A stretch of 64,000 nucleotides of DNA from Stercorarius parasiticus (taxonomy: Eukaryota > Chordata > Aves > Charadriiformes > Stercorariidae): positions 1-64,000 of the forward strand of contig VWZL01005131.1 in the NCBI GenBank assembly GCA_013396915.1, written 5' to 3'. The translations under genes and the position numbers were made by a program. Positions 36,973-50,100 of the stretch are shown in pieces (within the stretch, counting starts at the first letter, position 1; each line of letters begins with the position of its first letter). Under the pieces are notes generated by a model. That model had not been told where the DNA came from and made no database searches. It saw only the letters and a list, made by a program, of their open reading frames with translations.

Positions 36973-39289
36973 ACATCTGTGATAGTTCCAGGAGTCTCTC
37001 TAAGAAGATCAAACCAGCATAAAACTCTAGGGCACAGTGAAAAGGAGCAAGAGGTAGGTAAAGTTCTTGTTAATACTTTAAAAGCTCAGCTAGAAATACA
37101 TGCATCCAAAGAAGAGGATGGCTCTACAGATGTTGATACAAGCAATATTTTGCTTTCTCAACCATAAATTTATTGAATAATGGTAGTTTACCCATTAAGG
37201 AGGGAGAGGACATTTCTATATATTGACAAGATAAATTTGACTGAAGAGTTTTAAGCAAGGATCAGGAGTACAGGGTAACAAAACCTGCGAGGTGAACAAA
37301 TGCAAAATTATTTGCAAATGTTCTATTATATAGAAGAAGGAAAGTCTCAAACTACAACAAGGAACAGAAAAGAGAAGAGTTACTTTCATAAAATATTTAA
37401 ATTGATGTGATTGGATGAGTTTCCCACAAAACTACTTAAAGCAGTGATCAGTGAAATCTGAGTGTTACTACTGTCTGTGTTTGAGAGATCACATGTGGCA
37501 GGCACATCAGGATTTTGGATGTTTTGAGGAGAGTAAATTCAATGTTTCTACTTCAGTGAGGAGGAAAAAAAGAAGCGGAGGTAGGAATAGACTAGTAACA
37601 TGGATTTGACATCAATTAATTTAACTTCCTTCTATGGAAGTACTGAACAGCTGAAATTGGAGAAATGAACTAAAAATAGGATTAAATCCAGCAGTGACAA
37701 GTATCCAAATCTATACTTAAAATGGACTAATCATCTGTAATACGGCATAGGCAGAAATAACTGAGCAGGTAGATTAACAGGAAAAGGATCTAGGGGAAGA
37801 ATCCTTGAAATACTTTTATAAAACTTCCCCTGCTCAATACCAGCAAGGCTGCATCTGAATATTTTTTAGACCCTGAACTTCACAAAAGTTGTGAACTGTG
37901 TGAAGAGTGTCCAGAAGAAAAATGTAAGAATGATCAGAAGCATAAAAACATGACCTATCAAAAACCAGTAAGGAACTAGGTGTTGCTTATCTAGAATTTG
38001 AGAAAACATGAAACTGTAAGTTTCAGAAAAAGTATTAGATCTTTTCTGATCCCTGGGACTCAAAAAAATGAGAATAGTTATAAAAGTAAGCAGATTTCAT
38101 CAGCAGACAATCCTTTCTTTTAGAAGCAGCTTGATATGTAAATTAGAAAGGAAACTAGAAATCCTGCATGAGAACTGTATCAGAAAGGTTTCGAAGGCAA
38201 GTGTAGTGATCCTGACTGGAAGACCTTTGTACGTCAAGGAACCTGTGCTGTGCTGCATGTCCAGTGTGGCCTTCAGGCTGCGTTGTGCTGCATAAACTCC
38301 TTGGCTGCATGATAAGCTCAGTAACCTCACTGTAACAGGGGAGCCTGTGGGCAGCTCCCACTTGGTGCCAGTGATTATAGCACCTGAATGGCCTCATCTT
38401 TAATTAGAAGTGCAGCAAGAAATTCTTATGCAAGCATAATTTCTATTTGACTGGAGAAATGATGGATAGAATTCTTTCCTTGTTATAAAATCCTATAACT
38501 GCTCTAATGACAGAAATCGGAGAATCTTTTCTATGGATGGGTTCTACCCAGCAGGCTGCACGTGGCCCACTCGATGCTACAACTCCTAGATTTCACAATA
38601 TCTAAAGGGACATAAGATTATGTCTAGTATTTTCTCCTTATAGTGTTAGCTCTAAAAAATAGCATTTTAAAAGACACCTTACAGAGCGCCTTTCTTGCTG
38701 GCATCAGAATGGACTAGCACTTCCTGGTGCAAAACAAAAAGTAAACAAGGAACAAAGGGGAAACAAAAAGAGTCAAAAAAACACTTGCCAGATGCCTTCT
38801 TCGATTAAACAGATGTAGAATTCTTTTTGTTATTGTTCTTTCCTCACCTGTGTCTTTTCTGCCACTCTCTTTGTTGTCTGCTATAATTGATGCAAATAGA
38901 AATGTATATTTGCATTTATCATAACTTGAATCAGGCTAAGGGTATTTTCAAGATGAACGTGTTTTCTTTCCCCAAGGTTATAGTAAATCCATGAACTGGA
39001 GAACTAGGACCCTTCTAAAGATTCTTCAACTTTCCAATGCACTCCCTAAAACAACCATCAAAAAGTTGTCCCACAGATAGTATTGCTTAGATAGACAGGT
39101 TTGATAACCAGTAAAATCAGGCAGCAGAGGAAGAAGAAATGTCATCCAGAGAACAGGAATTATCCAGTGTAATCTTTGGCTGAATGCAGGGTAATGAGGA
39201 GCTCACCAGAACTGCAAGCATAGCCAAGGTGTTTGTCATGCCCTGTTTGGAGATCCTTACTCACTACCTTGCCAAACAGGAGTCTGAAA
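36973..39289. other. AT-rich stretch with no recognised gene
   Basis: A locally more GC-rich island at about 38150-38400 gives three overlapping frames of 75-80 codons on both strands. None resembles a known protein, so they are taken as chance. Confidence 0.5.
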
Positions 39290-39385
39290 CTGTACAAAAG
39301 AGTAGAGTACAGGATGTGACCTTGTAGTGGGAGGTGGACTTGAAGACTTTGCAAAGCCCCTTCCAGCCTTAGAATTGATTCTGTG
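39290..39385 (+). mobile_element. Worn CR1 3' end
   Basis: GGAGGTGGACTTGAAGACTT, then CCCCTTCCAGCCTTAGAATTG and ATTCTGTG, match the order and wording of an old CR1 3' terminus (a ggTTGGAC block, then CCCTTCCA, then an ATTCTGTG octamer). The upstream boundary is not clear because divergence is high. No ORF2 sequence is recognisable. Confidence 0.55.
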
Positions 39386-42277
39386 AAGGAGACTCTCATG
39401 TATCTTACTTAAATCATAGGTAAAAAAAAACGCTTTTTTTTTTCCCCTTCTAGTTCTGTACAGTGTACCTATAGCTACTATAATTGTGTTCCCTATGACT
39501 GGATTCTCATAAATTTGGATTCTCATTCTTTGACTCTAGATTTTCTCTGATGTTAAAACTAAGTATTGCAGAGTGACAGCTGAAAAACAAGCTGTGTTAT
39601 TCTTCTGACAATGTATATTTTGATCAATTCTGGGCAATCTTAGGAGTAAATGGTAATCCAAAATAATTTTTATGGGCACCTGAAGAGTAGCAGGGTGTTT
39701 CTCTACCAAACTGTGCAAGCAATATGATCTTATAATTCTCACACTAGGGTCAGTGAGGGAAAGATATCTTCTAATGACTAACAGTAACAATAAATACATG
39801 ATAAAGCAGAAAAATATTGGGTGAAACCCCTTGGAAGTTTCTCCTGTTGTGTTTTTTTTTTTGATGATGTACTATAAATATTAATTACAAAATATATCCA
39901 AATGCTCAGGGCAAAGTTTTTTCATTTCAACACTTCCATATGTAAAGCTGCCAAGCTTTAAAAAAGCCCCAAACCCACAAAATCCCACAAACCTCTTGTC
40001 ATTAGTCTGTATAGAGAAACTCTTTTTATTTTATTTGCTGTGCTTGGGTTATATGACAAATTGTTCTCATTTCTCTTTTGCAAAACATTCTTTCCCTTCC
40101 TATGGGAAATCTGATGGAATCTGGTTAAGAAGTTATTTTCCCTTTGGATGTTCTCAATTTGTTTTCAATGGAGCAGGAAGAGAATGGAATTTTTTCCCTG
40201 CAGTTTTACCTTTTCCCTGTTGTTACATGTTTGCTTCTACACTGACATTGTTAACATTTTGCCTTTAAAGTGACTGCTGTTTGGAGAGCACTTACACTGT
40301 GCAGAGCTCCCCACATCTGCTACGCACAAATAAGTAAAGCTTTTGTGACCATGTCCTTCCTTCTGTCCTTTCTAAGCCTTCTGTTGCTGTAGTAGTTCCT
40401 ACTGATACTATACTGAGTGGAGTTGCCTCTTGATTCTTTAGCTTAGTATGCCTTAAAGTGATACATATTTTTATATAATAAAATTGGGGCAAGCTGACTG
40501 TGGAAGCACACAATGTTTCCACCTTAAAGAATTTCTATTGTGTTAATACTGATTTCTGGTAAAGCTTCCAGAAAGATAGAGTTTTTTCTCCAGTATCATT
40601 TCAAAATTTGAGAGGGTGTTTGGTGACTTCCCTGTATACTGCAATATTAGGCTTTATCTGTAGCTTCTCTCTTTTATGTCTTGTATATCTAATTTTATTT
40701 CCTTTGATCCTTCTTTCTTCCTCTTTGCTGACATTTTCTTTGTTCTTTTGCTTCCCCCATACCTGATCATTTTAATTTAATCCCTGACTATGCCGCCACC
40801 TATATCTTTGTTGTCATAGTTCTGATGTCTCTCTACTGGTTATCTTTTTATCTGGCTATCTGATTTTGTTTAGCTTTTACTCTTTTAAATTCTCTCCATT
40901 GCTTGAGTCTCTTTTAATCTTCCCCTAGCATTGCTTCTTGTTATAGCTTTTGATCTTTCAGCGAGGAGTGACAAAGCTGACAGGGACCATCGCTTGTTAA
41001 ATTTAAATTTAAAACAAAAATAAGTAGTCACTTTTTGCTGCTGATATATGTGAAATATGTGACCAGAACTAAAGACACCAGCACAGTAGAGCCTTATTTC
41101 TGCACCTGAGGCATTCAGAGATTGCAATGGAGGCTTGTGGCTACTCAGAATCAGTGAGGGGTAAAATTCTGACCATGTGTGACCTCATTTCTGCTTGCCA
41201 ATTAATCTGAGGGGTTTTATGTGTATTTGAGCTATTCATACATTTCTGATGGAGGATTTAGTTTGAGTGCAGGGGTGCTATCCTAGAAGATTTTGTGAAC
41301 TATTAATGCCTATTGCCTCATGGGAAAGAAAGGCTTCAAACTGGGCTACTGCTTTCCTAAATCACTTGATAAATATCCTCTTCTCTAAGTAGATGAACCT
41401 AACATATATGCAAATGTCATACCTGAAGAAATGACAAAGAAATTAAACACATATTAGAAATTCTATTCCACATTTTCCTGCAGATGTAAGCATAAAAACT
41501 AGGCAGAAGCGTGAGAACAGACTTTTAGAATACCTGAAATCCTACTTAGACTTCCTCAGCATTTATGTCTATGTTTATGTACACAGATTAAGTTGCTTCG
41601 TGATGCAGGGATAAAAAAAAGTTTTACATCAGATATGTTGTGTATGCAATTTCTGTCTATTTCTTTACATTTGTGTATATATGAGCATATGTCTAAAATC
41701 ATTTTTATGCTTCCATCATCTAATTAGGACCATAAATAACATTCATACACATAGAAATGCTGAGATATGTATACATTTTTTTTGTTAAAATTGAAGTTCC
41801 CCGTTAAATTTTCCTTTGAAATTCCAAAAGGATAAAAGACAACTTATCCAGCAGATTGATTAAGGTCAAGTTACTCTTGGCAATGTATGATTCATTTCTC
41901 ATCCTTTTCTTCAGACAACATCCACATCTATCCAAGCAATTTCTGAAGTATAAATCATGAATGCATATTTTAGGTTTGCAAGTTTAAGAGTTTGCAAGTA
42001 CAAGAAGTTACCCCAAAAACTACCTTTTACAAGGCATTAGATGTGTGACTCGTTTTCCCCAGAAGCAAACAAGCCTTATCTGATCTTATTGTGGCATTTG
42101 ATAGATATTATATTGATAGTTTGTCCACTTACACAGCAGAAAGTCTTCACTAGCTAAGGAAAGAGGAAGAGCCTTACATTGTCTCTACCATACTGAACTT
42201 TCTATATGTGGCAGATAACTTTTCTTCAATTTCAGGATGAATTCTCAAATTTGGAGTCCCATTTTCAGTAGAAGTAT

Positions 42278-42344
42278 TGTGTGTTTGGTTGTTGGGGTTT
42301 TTTTGTTTTGTTTTGCAGAGTTCTGTTTTGTTTGTTTGTTTGTT
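42278..42344. repeat. T/G-rich simple repeat (TTTG units)
   Basis: Runs of GTTTG, TTTTG and TTTGTTTGTTTGTTTG interrupted once by CAGAGTTC. Low complexity. Confidence 0.85.
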
Positions 42345-44092
42345 AGAAAATAATTCTAATAAAGGAAAGAGACCATACTTTGAGATCAACAAATGACATG
42401 TCAGTCTGTATATTCATATACCTGAGTTCTATTCCACTCATTTAGACAGTGTATTGGGCACAATATCTGGCAAGTGTCTAGACATCAGCTGTCTGGCACA
42501 AACACAAATCATGCCTGAACATGTGATAATAGTCATACACTATGCCAATACTTGCAAGCCAGTTCTCCAGATCATTCTCTGCCCCCATTCAATTTATTTA
42601 AACAATACAGGTTTTAAAAATCAACAACTTGTAAGACTTTGATAGGCACTTGTTCTTGAATGTTTTATGCTTTGCCTCGTGTTGCCGTTTGCATGAAAGA
42701 TTTCCTTGTAAACATCCCACAGTTCTCTCAGATTAAAAAAAAACCAAACATCTTCCTTAGGAATGCTGCAGAAATAAAACAAAATAAAAATACCAATATA
42801 TAGAACCAGAAACTCCTGCTATATAAATATGTGTGTTTTATTAAGCCACACACACACATATATATACTATGAATATGTATAAGCTTACAGTTCAAACAGA
42901 TATCTGTTGTTGCAGGTGGACTTCATGGGATCCCTCCTTACTTTCAGTTTATATCATATTTTTAAACATCACAGGTATAAACTCATCCCACAGAAAACCA
43001 TGTGCCAGTCTTCCATCTTTTCTAGAGGGTGTAGTTCATCAACAGAAACCTCTGAACTCAGAAAATGGTGTAATTTTGAATAAAAAGACCTCCCCTCTCT
43101 TATTGGTTTCATTCTGGGTGATTAAGAAAATAAATACATTTTAAAAATTGAACATACTTTAACTCTTCCTCCCTTTTTATTATTACTATCTGAGTAGTTC
43201 AAGAACATCTTAAAACTTTTCCCAGTGTCTTCTTGCAATTGGCTCTTCCTTGCTTGGAAGCTATCAGTATTTCTGAAAGACAAAAGTAAATGTGAAACCT
43301 CAAACACAACCTTCCCCTTTTTTTTTTTAATTTTTTTTTAATTCTGCATGCCACAGTCCTGCTGAGAAGCTTTTATAAGTCCTGATTAAATCCAGCTATT
43401 CACAGTTAACAATGATCTGATTCAGTTCCTGGGGAACTTCCTCCCTTGTTCTCAGCCTTTCTTCACAGGGATCCTGAGCCAAACCAGTCTGTTTAATTGC
43501 TGTTTCTCTGCACACCTAAGGATAGCACTGCAGGAAAGCAGTGGGTGGACAGCTCAGCGTTGACTTACAGTTTTAGTGAAGGTGATGGCATGATGGATTA
43601 AAGCCTTACTGCGTGTGGCACCGTGACAGACAGAGAGAGAGAGATAAGCATGAGAAAAGTCCTCATCTACTTCACTGTATTCTGAAATCTGTCTCATATG
43701 AAGAGTGGGTAGGTATATGACCTCGACTCCCCACTTTTTCTAGCATTTATAAAGTTTGTGGAAATTAAATTTGCTTTGAAAGTATAACCTCTAATTCACA
43801 AGCAAGTGCAGTTCTGAGGAAACCTGAAACATTAAACATTAAGGTTGAAACTCTAATTGCTCTTCTCACATTAATAAATAATCTAGTGGGGTTTAACTTG
43901 TCATTCAAATAGTAATATATTCTCCTCACCTAAATATTTCAAGGCATCTGGCTTACACCTAATCAAATAAAAAGCTGTGGTTTTTTAGACTTAAACATAG
44001 GTTTGCATCTCACTCTGTTTTCACTTGTACAAGAACTCTTTCATTTTGCAGCTACGATGGTTCAACTGTGCTGTCAGCAACTGCATTAAAAA

Positions 44093-44149
44093 AGTATTCA
44101 TAGGCAAAAATATGCAAAAAATATTCATAGGCAAAAAAAAGCAAAAGAA
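44093..44149. repeat. Imperfect tandem duplication, about 28 bp
   Basis: ATTCATAGGCAAAAA followed by an A-rich stretch with GCAAAA occurs twice in succession. The two units differ by a few bases. Confidence 0.8.
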
Positions 44150-47100
44150 GTTGATACCTCAAAACCGTATTTAAACACCAGTTGTATAAAACCAAGTGAT
44201 GGGAAAAGAGTCAAAGAAGAAAAAATTATGCGAGAAGGGTATCTGAAATAAAATGAAGATCCACATGGTTCTGGTTTTCTACCATTGAGTTATCCTAATG
44301 AAGTCAGAAACTTCACCTGTGCTAAGCCATAGTTGTATTAAGACTAAAGATCTTTTAGCACTGCAAGTATTGCAAGGATACATGAGGCTGTGACTTAATT
44401 GGTATTTGGGAAGCAAGGTAACACAAAGGTGGGCATTTGGGTTTAGGAGTTCAAAAAAAGATCAGAAAAATCTCAAGTCAATTTTCAAAATGTATTGCAT
44501 AAGACTTTCTACTCTGTCATATACGTAGGTGAGATAAAAGAAGTGAAAGAGAACAGCTTCTCAGAAGATATCAACAACATCGTCCCTTGGGGTAAATTCA
44601 CAAGGTCACCTGTAGCATTCATTTGGCCAGAAAACATGGAAAGGCATGCCCACAGTGGTCAGTAAGAAGTATCCTTCCAGAGCATGAAGGACCCCAGCTG
44701 CCAATGCAAACCCCGCTAACACCTTGCTAATCTGGCACTCAGTGACTTGACACCCTCTGAGTCCACCTGCAGCCACTTTTTTTCCATCAGTCTGATGTTT
44801 ATGTAGGCAGTGGATCTGGCAGGTAGATCACTTAAAGTAAGTGCAAGCGCAGTTGAAGTAAATTATACCTAAACACCTCCTGGGAATTTCAAGAACATTG
44901 AAAGGCCCATTATTTTGTGGACTCGGAACTGCCTTCACTCAGCTCATGCTTCACTCAGCATTTCTTTGCCGATTTCAGCAAGTTGTTCATGCAGTAAGTG
45001 GTCTTATAATTTCGTGTGCTACAAACTAAAACCATATTCACAACACATCTTCTTTGTAGACAAATTAATTATTATCTGCTTTATCATTGAGATAATTATG
45101 ATGAATGCATAGATGATGTGCCTTTTTCTACCCATTCTTACAAAACAGTAATTAGGATAGTTGAAAATTCTATCTAATTTTAAAAAGAGTAAAACACAAA
45201 TGTAATACACTTGACAGTAAGGATATGTCATAAAGATAGTAAATCTTGGTAACTTAATCATATTCAAAATTTAAAAACCTTTAAAATATATAACACATGG
45301 AGTAGGAAAGAGAAGTTAATATTCTCGTTAGTGACAGTTGGAAAGGAACAATTCACTACTTGACAGAATTTCCTTGAGGGGATTCTTACATGAAGAAAGC
45401 ATGTTTTAATTGAAGCTGCCAAAATCGATACAGGGAAAAACAACAGTCTTGGAGTTGAAATAAATCTAGAGAAAACATCTAAAGATGCAGGTCTAAGCTC
45501 TTTACAACAAAAATGGCGTAGAAGAACAAGAATATTGTAGAGTTGTAGAAGCTATAGAGGAAGCTTGCTCAGAATACTAAGCATGGTAACACAGTGCATA
45601 GAAAATGATTTTTCATTTGTCACTAGAAGGAGTAGAAGGAGACCTACAAGGAAATGTATAGATTAATTATTTTTACAAGAAATATATGTATTATATTTAC
45701 AAAGAGGGAAGCAAAAATTATTCTCTTTTTCTGTGAAGTCCTTGTAAGGAGTAAACATATCAATAAATTTAAGAAAAAAAAAAAAAACAGTTTAAGGACA
45801 GCGATGTAGTCCCAAAACAACACAAAATAATTTCAGGGCACTTATGTCGATATATACCACCTGAATAACAGATACGTTAGGTTTAAATTGAAGTTCCTTA
45901 AGTATGGATGAAGAAGAATCTGCACTCTGTCCTCACTAAATTGTTATTCTTAGCCATATAAAATGTTGCTGGACCCACCTTAATGATTATTTAGATGTGG
46001 AGTTATGGGACCCGTAACTTTGAGCCTGTTCCTGGGAAATGTTTCCTGGAAATGTGTTTATGGAAATCTGTGTAGTAACACCCTAGGATCCACGCGCTGA
46101 GCAGCAAAGCTGAGATGGGAACTGCTGAAACACCAGTTCACCACCTTAGATCAGTCTGATGACTTTATTCTAGAAGTAGGGACTAAAAGCTTCCAAAATC
46201 AGTGTTCTTTCTAGATATGAACATTGCTCTGGCCTAGGATAGACCAGAGAGTGGGCTGCTATACTGATGGTAACACTGGGTTTTTTAGGTTTTGATTGTC
46301 TGGAGGAAACAACCACATGAGAAGTTTTTGCCCTTGACAGGCTCTATGGTCAGTTCAGCAGGGCTTGTGCTGCTGGCATCTAACAGGAAACATTTCAGTC
46401 CTGAGCAATGACTTCTGAAGACTCCTCCACATGGCTGGCAACAGGGCACTGTTCAAGTTAACATGAGAGACTCTTTATCATCTAAGCATCACAGACTCAT
46501 ACCCCTGGCTGTAGGGAACAGTGGTTTCAGCATGTCAGTGATACATCAAGAAAGTTGTATCTCTATCCATAGGCAATGTTGAGGCCAATTTCAGAAGGTA
46601 CAGATGGTAACAGGATAAGACAAAACCACTGCATCTGATTCTCGTCCACCTCTGCAAATAGGGATGTATGTAATCTTTTGTCCCCAAATCTCATGTTTGA
46701 ATGTAACCTAGCATGAAAAAACCAGCAAAATATGAAGTAAATTTAGAGTTAAAATAGTCTATCTGCTAAACGCATTTCCGGCACTGAGAAACTGGGAGCT
46801 CTGAGGTTGTAAGGCAGTAGCAAGTGCAGGTCTTTAGAGCCGCCTTCTTAGTGGTATAATCTGTGAAATTCCCAGGAATAAGTTCCACAGAGCATTTCCA
46901 GACCCCAAAAAGATCACCTAATCTAGGAAATTTAGTGTTTCTGTTGTATAGCACTCCCTCACTATGTGATTGTGTATATGTTTTAAAATATTTTTTTTCT
47001 ATTAAAAATTTTCATCCTGATTCACGTATTTTAAAGACATGATACTACACTGCAATCTCTTTTCAGGGCAGTCTCATTGTGAATTTAATACTTTACTCAT

Positions 47101-50100
47101 CATTTCTCTTTTCAGCAAAGCCACAGTTTAGTAATAACATGTGTGCAACTCACACTTGCTACTGGGCAAGTAAAATGAAGGCTTAAAAGGCTGACATCAA
47201 AGAACAGTCAGAGAAAGGACAGCAGTGTAAATACTCTGTATAAATGTAGGTTTCTGAGTTCACTTCAAACCAGAAGTTCAGATCTCAGACATTACAATGT
47301 TATTCTTATTATTCAAAATTTTAAGAAGAATCTCGTGATGCCCATTTAAAAAAAAAAAAAAGAAAAGAAAACCATCCACAATGCTGTAAAAGAAAAATCT
47401 AACTACTTTATGCCATAGATTTACATTTCAGAATAGTGGAAACAATATTTCAAGCCCTTGGGTTTGTTCTAATGGCAATTACACAAAGGATAACCCAAGC
47501 TGACACCCCTCCAGGCACCTGACAAGCTGACATTGAAAGTATTGTAAACTGCAATATTGCAACTGTCTGCATGAAGACAAGGCAATATCTACAAGCCGCC
47601 CCTGCTCTAGTTTTCAGTGTCAGACCCACTCATCCTTCTATTCTAAACAAATATATTTATAAAAGCTGTTGTAAGAAAAGTATTATGTCTAATTGTTCAC
47701 AGACAAAAACAAATGCTCCAAATAGATGTGAATTTAAAGGCTGTGGAAACATCATGCCCTCATTAAATCTACCTTGTTCAGCAGATCAACTCATGTCTCA
47801 TGACAATAGTATTGACTTGGCTGTGCAGTCTTTCAGCTTGGGCATCATCTTATTGCATTGGTATCAGTAACTTTTGGTTTAAAACTAATATAAAAATATT
47901 GCAAGTATCCAAGAAAACAAGTGTTACAAAAGCAGACAACCCAGAGTTCAGGTTAAGTGCAACAGAAAACACAACACATTAACACAGATAAGTATACACC
48001 AGGGACATCCGGAACTTCAGATTTTCTTTTAATGCGTCTGTGTTATAACAACCATACAAATATATTTAGCACATAAAATTGTTTGTAGGTCTGGATCGGA
48101 TGAAAATTTTTTTAAGAGCATGTTAAAGTGTTTTGGTTTTGATTTTGGTGTTGTGGCACATTTTTATCCTTTATTCCTCTGCAACATCTTTAAAAGAGTG
48201 GAATTGATGATAACTTTAATTAATTAATTTCATGACACTGTTATACTTCAGGAAAATAATGTTCTCAGAGAAAAATAGGAATCAGTGTAGCTAGAGCTTC
48301 CATCTTTAATATAAAATGCAAAATTAATGTTCTCACCAGCTATAGTAATCAAGGCTCTTGTGGCACTTCTTAGAAGTGTAGAGTTGTTAATTCTTGATTA
48401 AATTATATTTTAGGTGAATCAGTTTACTCTCCAATTCTGGTTAGACAGTTGCAGTCTTCGTAACTTCTGTTACATTGCCATAAATCAACACATTCCAAGT
48501 GGTTACACTTCAGCAGAAGGGATTCAATTTCCATTTGTTTGGTCTGCAAAATACTTTACGATTCTTTGAAATAATAGTAAAAATCATGAAGTCAAGAAAT
48601 AAAATTCCTCCATGAGGTAAAATTTGTTCATTGAGCTAAAATAATTGTCTTTTTTAAATCAGTAAAGAATTTCACCAATGCTGAGTGGAATTTTTATGTA
48701 TCAAATATGTTTTAAATAAAAGGATTTGGATTCTTAATTCGTGTGAAAATATTATCCTTTCCCAAGGAATGGAAAGGATAACTATTTGCCTTCCTCCACC
48801 ATAAATCATTAGGTATGAAGCTGTTTTGTGGAAGATTCCCTCAGTCTCTCCTGAATTAACTTCAACTGCTCAGTCTCAGAAATAAAAGGAGGTGAAGTGT
48901 ATTTTATCAGTTCATGGTGTGACATGATGTGTCAAATTAAAAATAATAATAAAAAAGATTTGGACTTGTCAGCACTTTTGTTGATGTTCATTCAATTTTT
49001 TTTTAACAATTTGTTCCAACTCTGATTATCTCTATGCTTGAGTAAAAATAATGGCAAAATCACAGATGTTTAGTGCAAGAATGAATTATATATGGATTAT
49101 TTCTCTGGAGTTAAGATATAAATCTTTCCTTGTGCAGCAGAAACAAAAAGAAGTGTGGAAGTACCGTGAAGAACATTTCATCTCAAAGATTATATTTTCA
49201 TTAATTGTGTTATAGTAGGCCATTAAAGCTAAGAAAATAGAAAAATAATTTGTTCCCTACAAAAAATCTGAGTGGTATACATTTGCATTTTTCTTAAGGA
49301 AGTAAAATTTCTTCTTTTTTTTTTCCTAGTGGGTATCCAGTAAATAATAAGATCTTATGTTCATTTGTCAAGGGAAGTGACATTTTAGTGAGATTTTTTT
49401 TGTGTTTAACTAGAGGTCTTATATGCATAGTTTATTCTAAATATATCCATTTAGCACTTTGGTTTCTTTATTAATTTTGTATTACTAATTGTTTAAGTAT
49501 TTTTAAATCACAAACTTATCAGTCAGAGCACAAAAACCCCCCATGCTCCAACAAAAAATCAGACAAAAAACCCCAAGAATTAAGTTGTGTTCCATATCCT
49601 TTTAAATGATTTAAAAATCTTTTGTAGTTGTCTGATTCAGAGATGTTACAAAGCTAAATAAATTTATAATTCTGAAAGATGTGGTGCCTGGCTCTGTTTG
49701 TTGTCTTATAGGTAGCCAGGTTTTTTTCCCCCATTTTTAGATAATGAACTGTTTACCAGCAATTCCATGTTTGTATGCTTGACAAATGAATCCCATGCAA
49801 CGGAACATTTAATCTCTCACAAATTACAATTTTCAGGTGAAAGCACTTTGATAAAAACTTCCAAAGACCCTTCAGGTTTATTATTTTGCTTTTTCAGCAA
49901 GTAACTCCTAACTTGCTGTTGCAAATTGGTAGCTATCAAACCATTTTCTGTTTTACACATAGATTGCAAGGAATCTGACAGATGTTCCCAAGCACCTGTA
50001 TCAGTTAGAATACCACTAAAATTCTTTTACCAGAATGCATTTCTGGCGAGGGTATATATACTAAAGCACTGCTTAATCACAGGCTATTACAGACCCCTCA

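Noticed and set aside
38068..38397. Possible exon in a GC-richer patch with open frames on both strands
   Set aside because: None of the translations resembles a known domain, and no convincing paired splice sites were seen. Composition alone explains the open frames.
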